Shown here in pieces: positions 27,704-35,693 of a stretch of DNA of 64,000 nucleotides; the stretch's first letter is position 1; each line of letters opens with the position of its first letter. Origin of the DNA: Mediterranea sp. (in: CFB group bacteria). Lineage in GTDB: Bacteria > Bacteroidota > Bacteroidia > Bacteroidales > Bacteroidaceae. The stretch is taken from the NCBI GenBank assembly GCA_031261785.1, contig JAISIZ010000019.1:36860-100859 (forward strand), in the 5' to 3' direction. The position numbers and the translations under genes are program-made. A model generated the notes under the pieces. The model had not been told where the DNA came from. It saw only the letters and a list, made by a program, of their open reading frames with translations, and did no database searches.

Positions 27704-28155
27704 TAGCAAAAATAGAAACAAAGGACGAACTTCAGTAGCGTGCCCACCAAGAAACCCAGGAAAGAGCCTATACCCGAGCGCAACGCCTCGCCAATTTCCT
27801 TCTTGCCCAGCAACTCGCCAATCACCGCGCCAAGGAAAGGCCCGGCGATGATACCGAAAGGCAAGAAGAACAAGCCGACCACCGTTCCCACCACACAACC
27901 CCAGCTGCCCCACTTGCTGCCGCCGATGTACTTGCTGCCCAACATAGGCGTAAAGTAATCGAGCACCTGCAACACCACCACTACGAGCAACCACGTCACC
28001 AACTGCGACGAGCTGAACGACACCCGGTCCGTAAAATGCAAAAGAAGCATGCCCGCATACGCCACCGGAGGCCCGGGCAGGAACGGCAACACGCAACCCA
28101 GCAAGCCCACGAGCAAGCAGAGAGCGCCCAATACGATGAGGAGAATATCCACCAT
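27676..28155 (-). CDS. DUF456 family membrane protein
   Basis: This 159-aa inner-membrane protein has four or five hydrophobic helices with Gly-rich turns typical of DUF456: LLVGLLGCVLPFLPGPPVAY near the N-terminus and FGIIAGPFLGAVIGELLGKK in the middle. No biochemical function is established. The start at 28155 (MVDILLIVLG) is chosen over 28176 because a -7 box at 28174-28181 puts the transcript start between them. It is divergent from the VOR operon, with promoters about 80 bp apart. Confidence 0.83.
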   Translation of the reverse strand: MVDILLIVLGALCLLVGLLGCVLPFLPGPPVAYAGMLLLHFTDRVSFSSSQLVTWLLVVVVLQVLDYFTPMLGSKYIGGSKWGSWGCVVGTVVGLFFLPFGIIAGPFLGAVIGELLGKKEIGEALRSGIGSFLGFLVGTLLKFVLCFYFCYQFIAGLVG

Positions 28156-28173
28156 AAAGCGTACTTTTTGCGG

Positions 28174-28181
28174 CAAATGTA
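28174..28181 (-). promoter_or_regulatory. Bacteroidetes -7 box for the DUF456 gene
   Basis: The minus strand reads TACATTTG, a perfect TAnnTTTG match, 18 bp from the ATG at 28155. Confidence 0.55.
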
Positions 28182-28258
28182 AGCATTCTAAAGGTACAAT
28201 AAAAACAAAAACCTCGCAAATTTATACGATAGAATGAACACGTTATATAAATAAAGCC

Positions 28259-28266
28259 TATCTTTG
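28259..28266 (+). promoter_or_regulatory. Bacteroidetes -7 box for the VOR operon
   Basis: TATCTTTG, a perfect TAnnTTTG match, lies 28 bp before the first ATG of the operon. Confidence 0.6.
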
Positions 28267-28294
28267 CCTTTCGGTAACCCCGAAATGACAAGAG

Positions 28295-28576
28295 ATGAAT
28301 CATCTGAATGACCTGAAAGAGCTGATCAACCAAGGGGACGTAGACACGGCGATTGAGCGAATCAACCACCTTCTCCGAGGAGACACTACCGAACAAGGAC
28401 GAGACACGCTCTTCTACCTGCTCGGAAACGCCTACCGAAAAAAAGGCGACTGGAAGCGGGCGCTCGACAACTACCAGCGAGCGACAGACATTAACCCCCA
28501 CAGCCCGGCCGCACAGGCCAGAGCCATGGCGATGGATATCCTTGAGTTCTTCAACAAGGACATGTATAATCAATAA
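28295..28576 (+). CDS. Tetratricopeptide repeat protein at the head of the VOR operon
   Basis: This 93-aa soluble protein has two to three TPR-like helical hairpins (TLFYLLGNAYRKKGDWKRAL and DNYQRATDINPHSPAAQARA). No enzymatic motif. It is the first gene of the operon that encodes a 2-oxoacid:ferredoxin oxidoreductase; the same small TPR gene precedes these subunits in other Bacteroidales as I remember. That position suggests a role in assembly or stability of the complex, which is an inference. The gap to the ferredoxin gene is 34 bp. Confidence 0.82.
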   Translation: MNHLNDLKELINQGDVDTAIERINHLLRGDTTEQGRDTLFYLLGNAYRKKGDWKRALDNYQRATDINPHSPAAQARAMAMDILEFFNKDMYNQ

Positions 28577-28610
28577 CTGTGTTAACGTAATAAATAATTC
28601 AAAGAAGACT

Positions 28611-28838
28611 ATGGCAAAGATTAAAGGAGCGATCGTCGTCGACAACGAGCGTTGCAAAGGATGCAACCTCTGCGTGGTGGCGTGTCCGCTCGACGTTATT
28701 GGCCTCCACAAGGAAGTCAACATGAAAGGCTACAATTACGCCTTTCAAGTAAAAGAAGATACATGCAACGGATGCAACTCCTGCGCCACGGTGTGCCCCG
28801 ACGGATGTATCTCAGTGTACAAACTAAAAGTAGGATAA
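28611..28838 (+). CDS. 4Fe-4S dicluster ferredoxin subunit of 2-oxoacid oxidoreductase
   Basis: This 75-aa electron-transfer subunit has two complete cluster motifs: CKGCNLCVVACPLDVIG (CxxCxxCxxxCP) and CNGCNSCATVCPDGCIS. It passes electrons from the thiamine-bound intermediate in the catalytic subunits to ferredoxin. The true start is the ATG at 28611 (MAKIKGAIVVDNERC); the ORF-track entry at 28353 is an over-extension through another gene. It is 6 bp upstream of vorB. The order ferredoxin-alpha-beta-gamma fits the four-subunit KOR/VOR type. Confidence 0.92.
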   Translation: MAKIKGAIVVDNERCKGCNLCVVACPLDVIGLHKEVNMKGYNYAFQVKEDTCNGCNSCATVCPDGCISVYKLKVG

Positions 28839-28844
28839 ACGAAT

Positions 28845-29927
28845 ATGGCAGAAGAAATTGTATTGATGAAAGGGAACGAGGCCATCGCGCACGCCGCCAT
28901 ACGCTGCGGAGTGGACGGATACTTTGGCTACCCCATCACTCCCCAATCGGAAGTGCTTGAGACATTGGCCGAGCTGAGGCCCTGGGAAACCACCGGCATG
29001 GTGGTGCTGCAGGCCGAAAGCGAGGTAGCCGCCATAAACATGGTGTACGGAGGAGCCGGAAGCGGCAAGATGGTGATGACCTCATCGTCAAGCCCCGGGG
29101 TGAGCCTCAAGCAAGAGGGAATCTCCTACCTGGCAGGATCAGAACTGCCTTGCCTCATCGTCAACGTGATGAGGGGAGGACCCGGACTGGGTACCATACA
29201 GCCCAGCCAAGCCGACTACTTCCAGACGGTAAAGGGCGGCGGACACGGCGACTACCGCCTCATCGCCCTCGCCCCGGCGTCGGTGCAGGAGATGGCCGAC
29301 TTCGTGGGGCTGGCCTTCGAGCTGGCCTTCAAGTACCGCAATCCGGCCATCATACTGGCCGACGGCGTCATCGGGCAGATGATGGAGAAAGTGACGCTAC
29401 CCCCGCAGAAAAAGCGACTCACCGACGACGAGGTCATCGCGCGATGCCCCTGGGCAACCACCGGGCGAACCAATATGCGCAAACCCAACATCATCACCTC
29501 GCTGGAGATGAACCCCGAACTCATGGAACAGAACAACCTACGCTTCCAGGCCAAGTACCACGAGATAGAACGGAACGAGGTACGCTACGAGGAGATCGCC
29601 TGCGACGACATCGACTACCTCATCGTGGCCTTCGGATCCATGGCGCGCATCGGACAGAAAGCGATGGAGCTGGCCCGAGAGAAGGGCATCAAGGTAGGCA
29701 TACTTCGACCCATCACCCTCTGGCCTTTCCCCACGAAGGCCATAGCCGACTACGCCGGACGGGTGAAAGGAATGCTCGTCACCGAGCTGAACGCCGGACA
29801 AATGGTGGAAGACGTCCGCCTGGCCGTCAACGGCAAAGTCAAGGTGGAACACTTCGGACGGCTGGGAGGCATCGTGCCCGACCCCGACGAGATCGTGGAC
29901 GCCCTCGAAGAACTATTAATCAAATAA
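28845..29927 (+). CDS. vorB: 2-oxoacid:ferredoxin oxidoreductase alpha subunit (VorB)
   Basis: This 360-aa subunit has a pyrimidine-binding domain with FGYPITPQSEVLETLAELRP, a MVMTSSSSPGVSLKQEGISY conserved loop and a C-terminal transketolase-like domain with LIVAFGSMARIGQKAMELAR. Together with the beta and gamma subunits it oxidatively decarboxylates a branched-chain or other 2-oxoacid with CoA, making acyl-CoA, CO2 and reduced ferredoxin, or runs in reverse to fix CO2. Whether the substrate is 2-oxoisovalerate or 2-oxoglutarate cannot be told from sequence alone. The next gene, a small membrane protein, begins 12 bp after the stop. Confidence 0.92.
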   Translation: MAEEIVLMKGNEAIAHAAIRCGVDGYFGYPITPQSEVLETLAELRPWETTGMVVLQAESEVAAINMVYGGAGSGKMVMTSSSSPGVSLKQEGISYLAGSELPCLIVNVMRGGPGLGTIQPSQADYFQTVKGGGHGDYRLIALAPASVQEMADFVGLAFELAFKYRNPAIILADGVIGQMMEKVTLPPQKKRLTDDEVIARCPWATTGRTNMRKPNIITSLEMNPELMEQNNLRFQAKYHEIERNEVRYEEIACDDIDYLIVAFGSMARIGQKAMELAREKGIKVGILRPITLWPFPTKAIADYAGRVKGMLVTELNAGQMVEDVRLAVNGKVKVEHFGRLGGIVPDPDEIVDALEELLIK

Positions 29928-29939
29928 ACAAGAGCAACG

Positions 29940-30116
29940 ATGAATCCCGATAAGATAAGAAACATACTGAACATCCTCTTCATGATACTGGCCGTGGCCG
30001 CCGTAGTGGCTTACTTCACCATAGCCAAGGAGAACTTCAAGCTGTTTTTCTACATCAGCTGCGCGGCCATCTTCGTGAAGCTAATGGAGTTCTTCATCCG
30101 ATTCACCAACAGATAA
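29940..30116 (+). CDS. 58-aa membrane protein inside the VOR operon
   Basis: This gene is absent from the ORF track because it is below its length cut. The ATG at 29940 opens MNPDKIRNILNILFMILAVA and the frame ends with IRFTNR at the TAA at 30114-30116. Two hydrophobic segments (about residues 11-26 and 34-48) are separated by a short polar loop (AKENFK), making a probable two-TM hairpin in the inner membrane. It lies 12 bp after vorB and 13 bp before the beta subunit gene, so it is co-transcribed. Similar short ORFs occur at this spot in related Bacteroidales as I recall. The role is unknown; a membrane anchor for the enzyme complex is an appealing guess. Confidence 0.8.
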   Translation: MNPDKIRNILNILFMILAVAAVVAYFTIAKENFKLFFYISCAAIFVKLMEFFIRFTNR

Positions 30117-30129
30117 AGGAGATTACACT

Positions 30130-30897
30130 ATGACAACTATAGAAGAGATTATCAAGCCCGAGAACCTGGTCTACAAGAAACCGACTCTCATGAACGACAA
30201 TCCCATGCATTATTGCCCGGGATGTAGCCACGGCGTGGTACACAAGCTCATCGCCGAAGTGATCGAGGAAATGGGACTGGAAGATAAATCCGTCGGCATT
30301 TCGCCCGTGGGATGCGCCGTCTTCATTTACAACTACCTGGACATCGACTGGCAAGAGGCGGCCCACGGACGCGCGCCCGCGCTGGCAACCGCCATCAAGC
30401 GGTTATGGCCCGACCGCCTCGTGTTCACTTACCAAGGCGACGGCGACCTGGCATGCATCGGCACCGCCGAGACCATACACGCCCTGAACAGGGGCGAGAA
30501 CATCACCATCATCTTCATCAACAACGCCATCTACGGCATGACGGGCGGACAGATGGCCCCCACCACGCTGATGGGCATGAAGACGTCGACCAGCCCCTAC
30601 GGACGCGACGTCCATCTGCACGGATACCCGCTAAAGATCACAGAGATCGCCGCACAGTTGGAAGGAACGGCCTACGTCACCCGGCAGTCGGTGCAGACCG
30701 TCCCGGCCATCCGCAAGGCGAAGAAAGCCATCCGCAAGGCATTCGAGAACTCCATGAACGGCAAGGGATCGAACTTGGTGGAAATCGTGTCGACCTGTAG
30801 CTCGGGATGGAAGATGACACCCGCCGCATCCAACAAATGGATGGAGGAGAATATGTTCCCCTTCTACCCGTTGGGCGACCTGAAAGACAAAGAATAA
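30130..30897 (+). CDS. 2-oxoacid:ferredoxin oxidoreductase beta subunit (TPP-binding)
   Basis: This 255-aa catalytic subunit binds thiamine diphosphate: GDGDLACIGTAETIHALNRG followed by FINNAIYGMTGGQMAPTT is the GDG...NN cofactor motif (about residues 103-145). MHYCPGCSHGVVHKLIAEV contains a conserved CxGC near the N-terminus, which helps position a cluster in some relatives. It forms the active site with VorB. The spacing of 24 bp to the gamma subunit gene indicates one transcript. The length is normal for the family. Confidence 0.92.
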   Translation: MTTIEEIIKPENLVYKKPTLMNDNPMHYCPGCSHGVVHKLIAEVIEEMGLEDKSVGISPVGCAVFIYNYLDIDWQEAAHGRAPALATAIKRLWPDRLVFTYQGDGDLACIGTAETIHALNRGENITIIFINNAIYGMTGGQMAPTTLMGMKTSTSPYGRDVHLHGYPLKITEIAAQLEGTAYVTRQSVQTVPAIRKAKKAIRKAFENSMNGKGSNLVEIVSTCSSGWKMTPAASNKWMEENMFPFYPLGDLKDKE

Positions 30898-30921
30898 ACC
30901 GGAACAAAGAATTGTAACACA

Positions 30922-31467
30922 ATGAAAGAAGAAATAATCATAGCCGGATTCGGCGGACAAGGCGTGCTGTCGATGGGCAAGATTCTCGCTTATTCGGGAC
31001 TGATGGAGGGCAAAGAGGTGAGCTGGATGCCCGCCTACGGACCGGAGCAACGAGGCGGAACGGCCAACGTCACCGTCATCGTGAGCGACGACAAGATCTC
31101 CTCACCCATCCTGAGCAAGTACGACGCCGCCATCATACTCAACCAGCCCTCGCTCGAGAAGTTCGAACGGAAGGTGAAGCCAGGCGGCATACTCATCTAC
31201 GATGGTTACGGCATCATCACCCCACCCACCCGAAAGGACATCAAGGTGTACCGCATCGACGCCATGGACGCCGCCAACGAGATGAACAACGCCAAGGCGT
31301 TCAACATGATCGTGCTTGGCGGACTGCTCAAGCTGCGTCCCATCGTCACGCTCGAAAACGTCCTCAGAGGACTGAAGAAAACCCTCCCCGAACGCCATCA
31401 CCACCTCATACCCATGAACGAGGAGGCCATCAAGAAGGGAATGGAACTTATTAAAATGGTAAATTGA
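30922..31467 (+). CDS. 2-oxoacid:ferredoxin oxidoreductase gamma subunit
   Basis: This 181-aa subunit has the pattern of the POR/VOR gamma domain: IIAGFGGQGVLSMGKILAYS (Gly-rich motif near the N-terminus), SWMPAYGPEQRGGTANVTVI and MIVLGGLLKLRPIVTLENVL. It contributes to CoA binding in the complex. It is the last gene of the operon. An oddity: the final residues (LIKMVN) and the stop codon are encoded by the left arm of a 50-bp-arm inverted repeat that begins at 31447, so the natural C-terminus may have been replaced by repeat sequence. Confidence 0.92.
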   Translation: MKEEIIIAGFGGQGVLSMGKILAYSGLMEGKEVSWMPAYGPEQRGGTANVTVIVSDDKISSPILSKYDAAIILNQPSLEKFERKVKPGGILIYDGYGIITPPTRKDIKVYRIDAMDAANEMNNAKAFNMIVLGGLLKLRPIVTLENVLRGLKKTLPERHHHLIPMNEEAIKKGMELIKMVN

Positions 31468-31578
31468 GAATTGAGAATTAAAAAAAAATGTACCGCTTCC
31501 TCTCTTTGGACGGCAACGTCCGGATGGGCGGTACATTTATTTTTTAATTCTCAATTCTCAATTTACCATTTTAATAAG
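31447..31578. repeat. 132-bp inverted repeat spanning the VOR operon end
   Basis: Arms of about 50 bp are near-perfect reverse complements, beginning CTTATTAAAATGGTAAATTG and including GAGAATTGAGAATTAAAAAA and TGTACCGC. They enclose a second stem GGACG-GCAA-CGTCC. The left arm encodes the last codons of the gamma subunit; the right arm ends directly at the -7 box of the next gene. It can act as a strong terminator hairpin. The inner GGACGGCAACGTCC recurs as the tsf terminator stem at 39719-39732. Confidence 0.8.
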
Positions 31579-31586
31579 TATCTTTG
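31579..31586 (+). promoter_or_regulatory. Bacteroidetes -7 box for the porin gene
   Basis: TATCTTTG, a perfect TAnnTTTG match, is immediately after the inverted repeat and only 11 bp before the ATG at 31598, which implies a very short or nearly absent 5' leader. Confidence 0.6.
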
Positions 31587-31597
31587 CCTCCCCATTT

Positions 31598-33811
31598 ATG
31601 AGACGAGCTCTACTTATACTCATCCTGACCCTCTTCGCCACGGGAGGAAACATCCTCCACGCGCAAGTACCCCTCTCGCCACAACGGATAGACGAGAACG
31701 GGCGCGACCAATATGGCAACCAAGTCGACCCCAGCATGATTCCCGAGAATCTCGACAGCGCCAACGTGGAGGTGAAGAGCCTGCCTCCCAAGCTCTACAT
31801 GTGGCGCATCAAGAACGTATTGGGCGACCGGGAGATCGTACCCGCCGACACCATGCACCACCAATTCCAGAACACGGGCCTGACAGAGGGAGTCAACGGG
31901 CACTACAACTACTTGGGCAACATGGGGTCGCCCCGACAGTCGCGCATATTTGTCGAGAGGGAACTCACCGCCCCTACCATCTTCATGCAGACCCTCAATA
32001 GCTTCTACAGGGGACCGACCAACTTCCTGTTCACCAACAGCAACGTGCCCTATACCAACATCACCTATTACAAGACAGGAAGCAACAAGGTCGTCGGCGA
32101 GGAGTGGTTCAAGTCGTACTTCTCCGTCAACGCCAACAAGCGGCTCGCCTTCGGATTCAACATCGACTACCTCTACGCCCGGGGATACTACCAGAACCAG
32201 AACACCGCCTACTTCAACGCCACCGTATTCGGTAGCTACATCGGCGACCGCTACCAGCTGCAAGCCATCTATAGCAACAACTACTTCAAGACCAACGAGA
32301 ACGGAGGAATCACCGACGACCGCTACATCACCGCGCCCGAGGAGATGGCCGAAGGAGGCCGGCAGTTCGAGTCGACCAACATGAACACCAACCTGTCGAG
32401 GTCCACCAACCGCAACCACGATTTCTACGCCTATCTCACCCATCGATACAGCATCGGCTTCTACCGCGACGTGCCCCGGCCCAAGGATGCCACGACACCT
32501 CCCCAGGCAACGGCGCCCAAGCCGAGATCGGTACCCCAGCCCAGGGAGGGCATTCCCGAAAGGATGATCGTGCCCAACGATTCGCTCCCGCCGACACGGG
32601 CCAACGACTCGATTCCAGCCACCGTATCCCCGGAACCGAACGATTCGCTACCTCCCGCCGAGATGCCCCTGTTGACCGCCAACGACACCCTGGTGGAGGA
32701 GTACGTTCCCGTAACCAGCTTCATACATACCCTGCACGTGGAACGCGCGCGCCGATCGTTCAACTCCGGCGACACCCTCTACACGAGCAACGCCATACCG
32801 GCCGTCAGGGACAGCACGCATTACGTGGGCATCAAGAACACCATAGGCATCGCCCTGCTCGAAGGCTTCAACAAGTACGCCAAGGCCGGCCTCACCGTCT
32901 TCGCTTCGTACAACCTGGGCAAATACACCCTCATGGGACTTCCCGGACAACCCGTCAGCTCTTACAACGAGAGCCAGCTCTACGTGGGCGGGGAGCTGAG
33001 CAAACGACAAGGACACACCCTGCATTACCATGCCATCGGACAGGTGGGGCTGGCGGGCAAGGCCGTCGGGGAATTCGACGTGAAAGGCGACATCGACCTC
33101 AACTTCCGCTTGTGGAAGGATACCGTGAGCTTCATCGCCCGCGGACGGGTGAGCAACCTGCTCGCACCCTTCTACATGCGCCACTACCACTCCAGCAACG
33201 CCTGGTGGGACAACGACATGGGCAAGGAATTTCGCTCGCACGTCGAGGGCGAGCTGCGCATAGAACGCTGGCGCACACGCCTGAGAGCCAGCGTGGACAA
33301 CATCAAGAATTACACCTACTTCAACGAGCTGGGGCAGCCCGCACAAAAGAGCGGAAGCCTGCAAGTGCTCTCCGCTTGCCTCAATCAAGACTTCAAATTG
33401 GGCATCGTTCACCTGGACAACGAAGTCATCTGGCAGAAGTCGGGCGACCAAGCGGTGCTGCCCCTTCCCGACCTGTCGCTCTACCACAACCTCTACCTCA
33501 AGTTCAAGATCGCCAAGGTGCTGAAGATAGAGCTGGGAGCCGACGTGCGCTACTTCTCCAAGTACAAAGCACCCGCCTACCGCCCCGACATCCAGCAATT
33601 CAGCCTACAGCCGCGCGAGAACCAGGTAGAACTGGGCGGATACCCCATCGTGAACGTGTATGCCAACCTCCACCTCAAGCGCACACGCTTCTACGTCATG
33701 ATGTACCACATCAACAACGGTTCGGGCAACGCCAACTCTTTCCTCGTGCCTCACTATCCCATCAATCCCCGCATCCTCAAATTCGGGCTTTCCTGGAATT
33801 TCTTCGACTAA
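31598..33811 (+). CDS. Putative porin (Bacteroidetes family)
   Basis: This 737-aa outer-membrane protein has a signal peptide (residues 1-23, ...GGNILHAQ). The sequence that follows is characteristic of the Bacteroidetes putative porin family: YMWRIKNVLGDREIVPADTM, FIFLxRP-like segments, WFKSYFSVNANKRLAFGFNI and a terminal strand ILKFGLSWNFFD ending in an aromatic residue plus Asp. A Pro/Ser/Thr/Asn-rich insert (about 290-365, PNDSLPPTRANDSIPATVSP) interrupts the barrel and is likely a long periplasmic or surface loop. The solute is unknown. The following solute-binding protein gene begins 13 bp later, so the pair is an operon. Confidence 0.85.
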   Translation: MRRALLILILTLFATGGNILHAQVPLSPQRIDENGRDQYGNQVDPSMIPENLDSANVEVKSLPPKLYMWRIKNVLGDREIVPADTMHHQFQNTGLTEGVNGHYNYLGNMGSPRQSRIFVERELTAPTIFMQTLNSFYRGPTNFLFTNSNVPYTNITYYKTGSNKVVGEEWFKSYFSVNANKRLAFGFNIDYLYARGYYQNQNTAYFNATVFGSYIGDRYQLQAIYSNNYFKTNENGGITDDRYITAPEEMAEGGRQFESTNMNTNLSRSTNRNHDFYAYLTHRYSIGFYRDVPRPKDATTPPQATAPKPRSVPQPREGIPERMIVPNDSLPPTRANDSIPATVSPEPNDSLPPAEMPLLTANDTLVEEYVPVTSFIHTLHVERARRSFNSGDTLYTSNAIPAVRDSTHYVGIKNTIGIALLEGFNKYAKAGLTVFASYNLGKYTLMGLPGQPVSSYNESQLYVGGELSKRQGHTLHYHAIGQVGLAGKAVGEFDVKGDIDLNFRLWKDTVSFIARGRVSNLLAPFYMRHYHSSNAWWDNDMGKEFRSHVEGELRIERWRTRLRASVDNIKNYTYFNELGQPAQKSGSLQVLSACLNQDFKLGIVHLDNEVIWQKSGDQAVLPLPDLSLYHNLYLKFKIAKVLKIELGADVRYFSKYKAPAYRPDIQQFSLQPRENQVELGGYPIVNVYANLHLKRTRFYVMMYHINNGSGNANSFLVPHYPINPRILKFGLSWNFFD

Positions 33812-33824
33812 AGCCTTCCGCCTC

Positions 33825-34664
33825 ATGAAATCCGCAGCCCAAAGATTGGCGTTGAGATACGCCCTGCCCGTCGTCGCGGTAACACTCTTTTTCTCCATTC
33901 GACACTGCGGACAACCCAGGCAAAAGCCCGCTGGACAACCACGCGACTACGCCGACATCGTCCGCCAAGGCACGCTGCGGGCCACCACCGAATACAATTC
34001 GGTGAGCTTCTACGTCAACGGCGACAGTATAGCCGGCTTCCACTACGAGCTGATACGGGCTTTTGCCCGCGACAAGGGGCTGAAGGCCGAGATCACGCCA
34101 CTGATGAGCGTCGACGACCGGCTGAAAGGGCTGGCCGACGGACGCTTCGACATCATCGCCTACAACATACTGAGTACCGACCAATTGCGCGATTCACTCC
34201 TGCTCACCTCGCCCATCCTGCTCAACAGGCAAGTGCTGGTGCAGCGCAAAGCCACCGCCGAGAACGACTCCACCTACATACACAGCCAGCTGGAGCTGGC
34301 GGGAAAGACCGTAAGCGTAGTGAGAAACTCGCCAGCCATACCCCGCATCCGCCACCTTGGCGAAGAGATAGGCGACACCATTTACGTCAGCGAAGTGGAA
34401 CGCTACGGTCCCGAGCAACTGATCGACATGGTGGCACATGGCGACATCGACTACGCCGTATGCGACGAGGGCATCGCCCGCGCCGTCCTCGACTCCTTTC
34501 CACAGCTCGACATGCGCACCGCCATCGGTTTCACGCAATTCTACTCGTGGGCCGTCAGCAAGCGCTCACCTGTGCTGCTCGACAGCCTCGACCGCTGGCT
34601 CGAGCGCTTCAAGCCGTCGGCCGAGTACCGACGCATCTATAGGGAATATTACGGAAAAGAATAA
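33825..34664 (+). CDS. Periplasmic solute-binding (SBP_bac_3) protein, MltF-like N-domain
   Basis: This 279-aa exported protein has an N-terminal hydrophobic segment (ALPVVAVTLFFSIRHCG; the Cys may be lipidated, but the site is not a good lipobox). A type 3 solute-binding fold follows: IVRQGTLRATTEYNSVSFYV, LADGRFDIIAYNILSTDQLR and ALDRWLERFKPSAEYRRIYR-like C-terminus. This resembles the sensor domain of membrane-bound lytic transglycosylase F, but the catalytic transglycosylase domain is missing. It probably binds amino acids or muropeptides. It lies 13 bp after the porin and 17 bp before the oxidoreductase, which suggests one transcript. Confidence 0.8.
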   Translation: MKSAAQRLALRYALPVVAVTLFFSIRHCGQPRQKPAGQPRDYADIVRQGTLRATTEYNSVSFYVNGDSIAGFHYELIRAFARDKGLKAEITPLMSVDDRLKGLADGRFDIIAYNILSTDQLRDSLLLTSPILLNRQVLVQRKATAENDSTYIHSQLELAGKTVSVVRNSPAIPRIRHLGEEIGDTIYVSEVERYGPEQLIDMVAHGDIDYAVCDEGIARAVLDSFPQLDMRTAIGFTQFYSWAVSKRSPVLLDSLDRWLERFKPSAEYRRIYREYYGKE

Positions 34665-34681
34665 GAAAAAACATATCAGTC

Positions 34682-35668
34682 ATGAACGAGAACATCATCA
34701 AATGGGGATTCATCGGTTGCGGTGAGGTGACCAAGAAGAAGAGCGGGCCGGCGTTCCAAAAGGTGGAACATTCGCAAGTGGTGGCCGTAATGAGCCGCAA
34801 CCTGGAGAAAGCCAAGGCCTACGCCCAAGAGAGAGGCATACCCCGCTGGTATAACGATGCCCAAGAGCTGGTCGACGACCCCGAGGTGAACGCCGTCTAC
34901 ATCGCCACCCCACCCTCCTCGCACGCCACCTACGCCGTGATGGCGATGAAAGCCGGGAAGCCCGTCTACATCGAGAAGCCCATGGCGCAAACCTACGAGG
35001 AGTGCACCCGCATCAACCGCATAGCCAAAGAGACGGGCGTGCCCTGCTTCGTAGCCTACTACCGCCGGTATCAGCCCTACTTCATCAAGGTGAAGGAGCT
35101 GGTCGACAACGGAGCCATAGGACACGTCATCAACGTGCAGATACGCTTCGCACAGCCACCGAGCGAGCTTGACTACAACCGCGACAACTTGCCGTGGCGC
35201 CTGCAGGCCGACATCTCGGGAGGCGGCTACTTCTACGACCTCGCCCCACACCAGATCGACCTCCTGCAGCACATATTCGGCTGCATCCTCGAGGCCAGTG
35301 GATACAAGAGCAACCGCGGCGGGCTGTACGCCGCCGAGGACACGCTTAGCGCCTGCTTCCAGTTCGACGGCGGCTTGGTGGGCAGCGGCTCATGGTGCTT
35401 CGTGGCCCACGACTCGGCTCGCGAGGACCGCATCGAAATCATCGGAGACAAAGGCATGATTTGCTTCTCCACCTTCACCTACGACCCCATCGCCCTGCAC
35501 ACCGAACGCGGGCGCGAAGAGTTCGTGGTACCCCAACCCGAACACGTGCAGCAGCCCCTCATCCAAGCCGTGGTCGACCACCTGCTCGGCAAAGGCGTAT
35601 GCACCTGCGACGGCGAGAGCGCCACCCTCACCAACTGGGTGATGGACAAGATTATGGGAAAGCTGTGA
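34682..35668 (+). CDS. Gfo/Idh/MocA family NAD(P)-dependent oxidoreductase
   Basis: This 328-aa cytosolic protein has a Rossmann N-domain with IKWGFIGCGEVTKKKSGPAF (GxGxx(S/K) dinucleotide motif) and the catalytic EKPMAQTYEE motif (family EKP, about residue 100). The C-terminal alpha/beta sheet domain has GGYFYDLAPHQIDLLQHIFG with the conserved His. It oxidises or reduces a hydroxyl on a sugar or cyclitol; the substrate is not predictable. It is in the same direction as, and close to, the solute-binding protein gene, and 25 bp before the deaminase. Confidence 0.9.
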   Translation: MNENIIKWGFIGCGEVTKKKSGPAFQKVEHSQVVAVMSRNLEKAKAYAQERGIPRWYNDAQELVDDPEVNAVYIATPPSSHATYAVMAMKAGKPVYIEKPMAQTYEECTRINRIAKETGVPCFVAYYRRYQPYFIKVKELVDNGAIGHVINVQIRFAQPPSELDYNRDNLPWRLQADISGGGYFYDLAPHQIDLLQHIFGCILEASGYKSNRGGLYAAEDTLSACFQFDGGLVGSGSWCFVAHDSAREDRIEIIGDKGMICFSTFTYDPIALHTERGREEFVVPQPEHVQQPLIQAVVDHLLGKGVCTCDGESATLTNWVMDKIMGKL

Positions 35669-35693
35669 GCGATAAACAAAAACGAGAAAGGAT

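Noticed and set aside
28353-28838. 161-aa version of the ferredoxin gene
   Set aside because: The first 86 residues are a shifted-frame reading of the upstream TPR gene; the ferredoxin starts at 28611.
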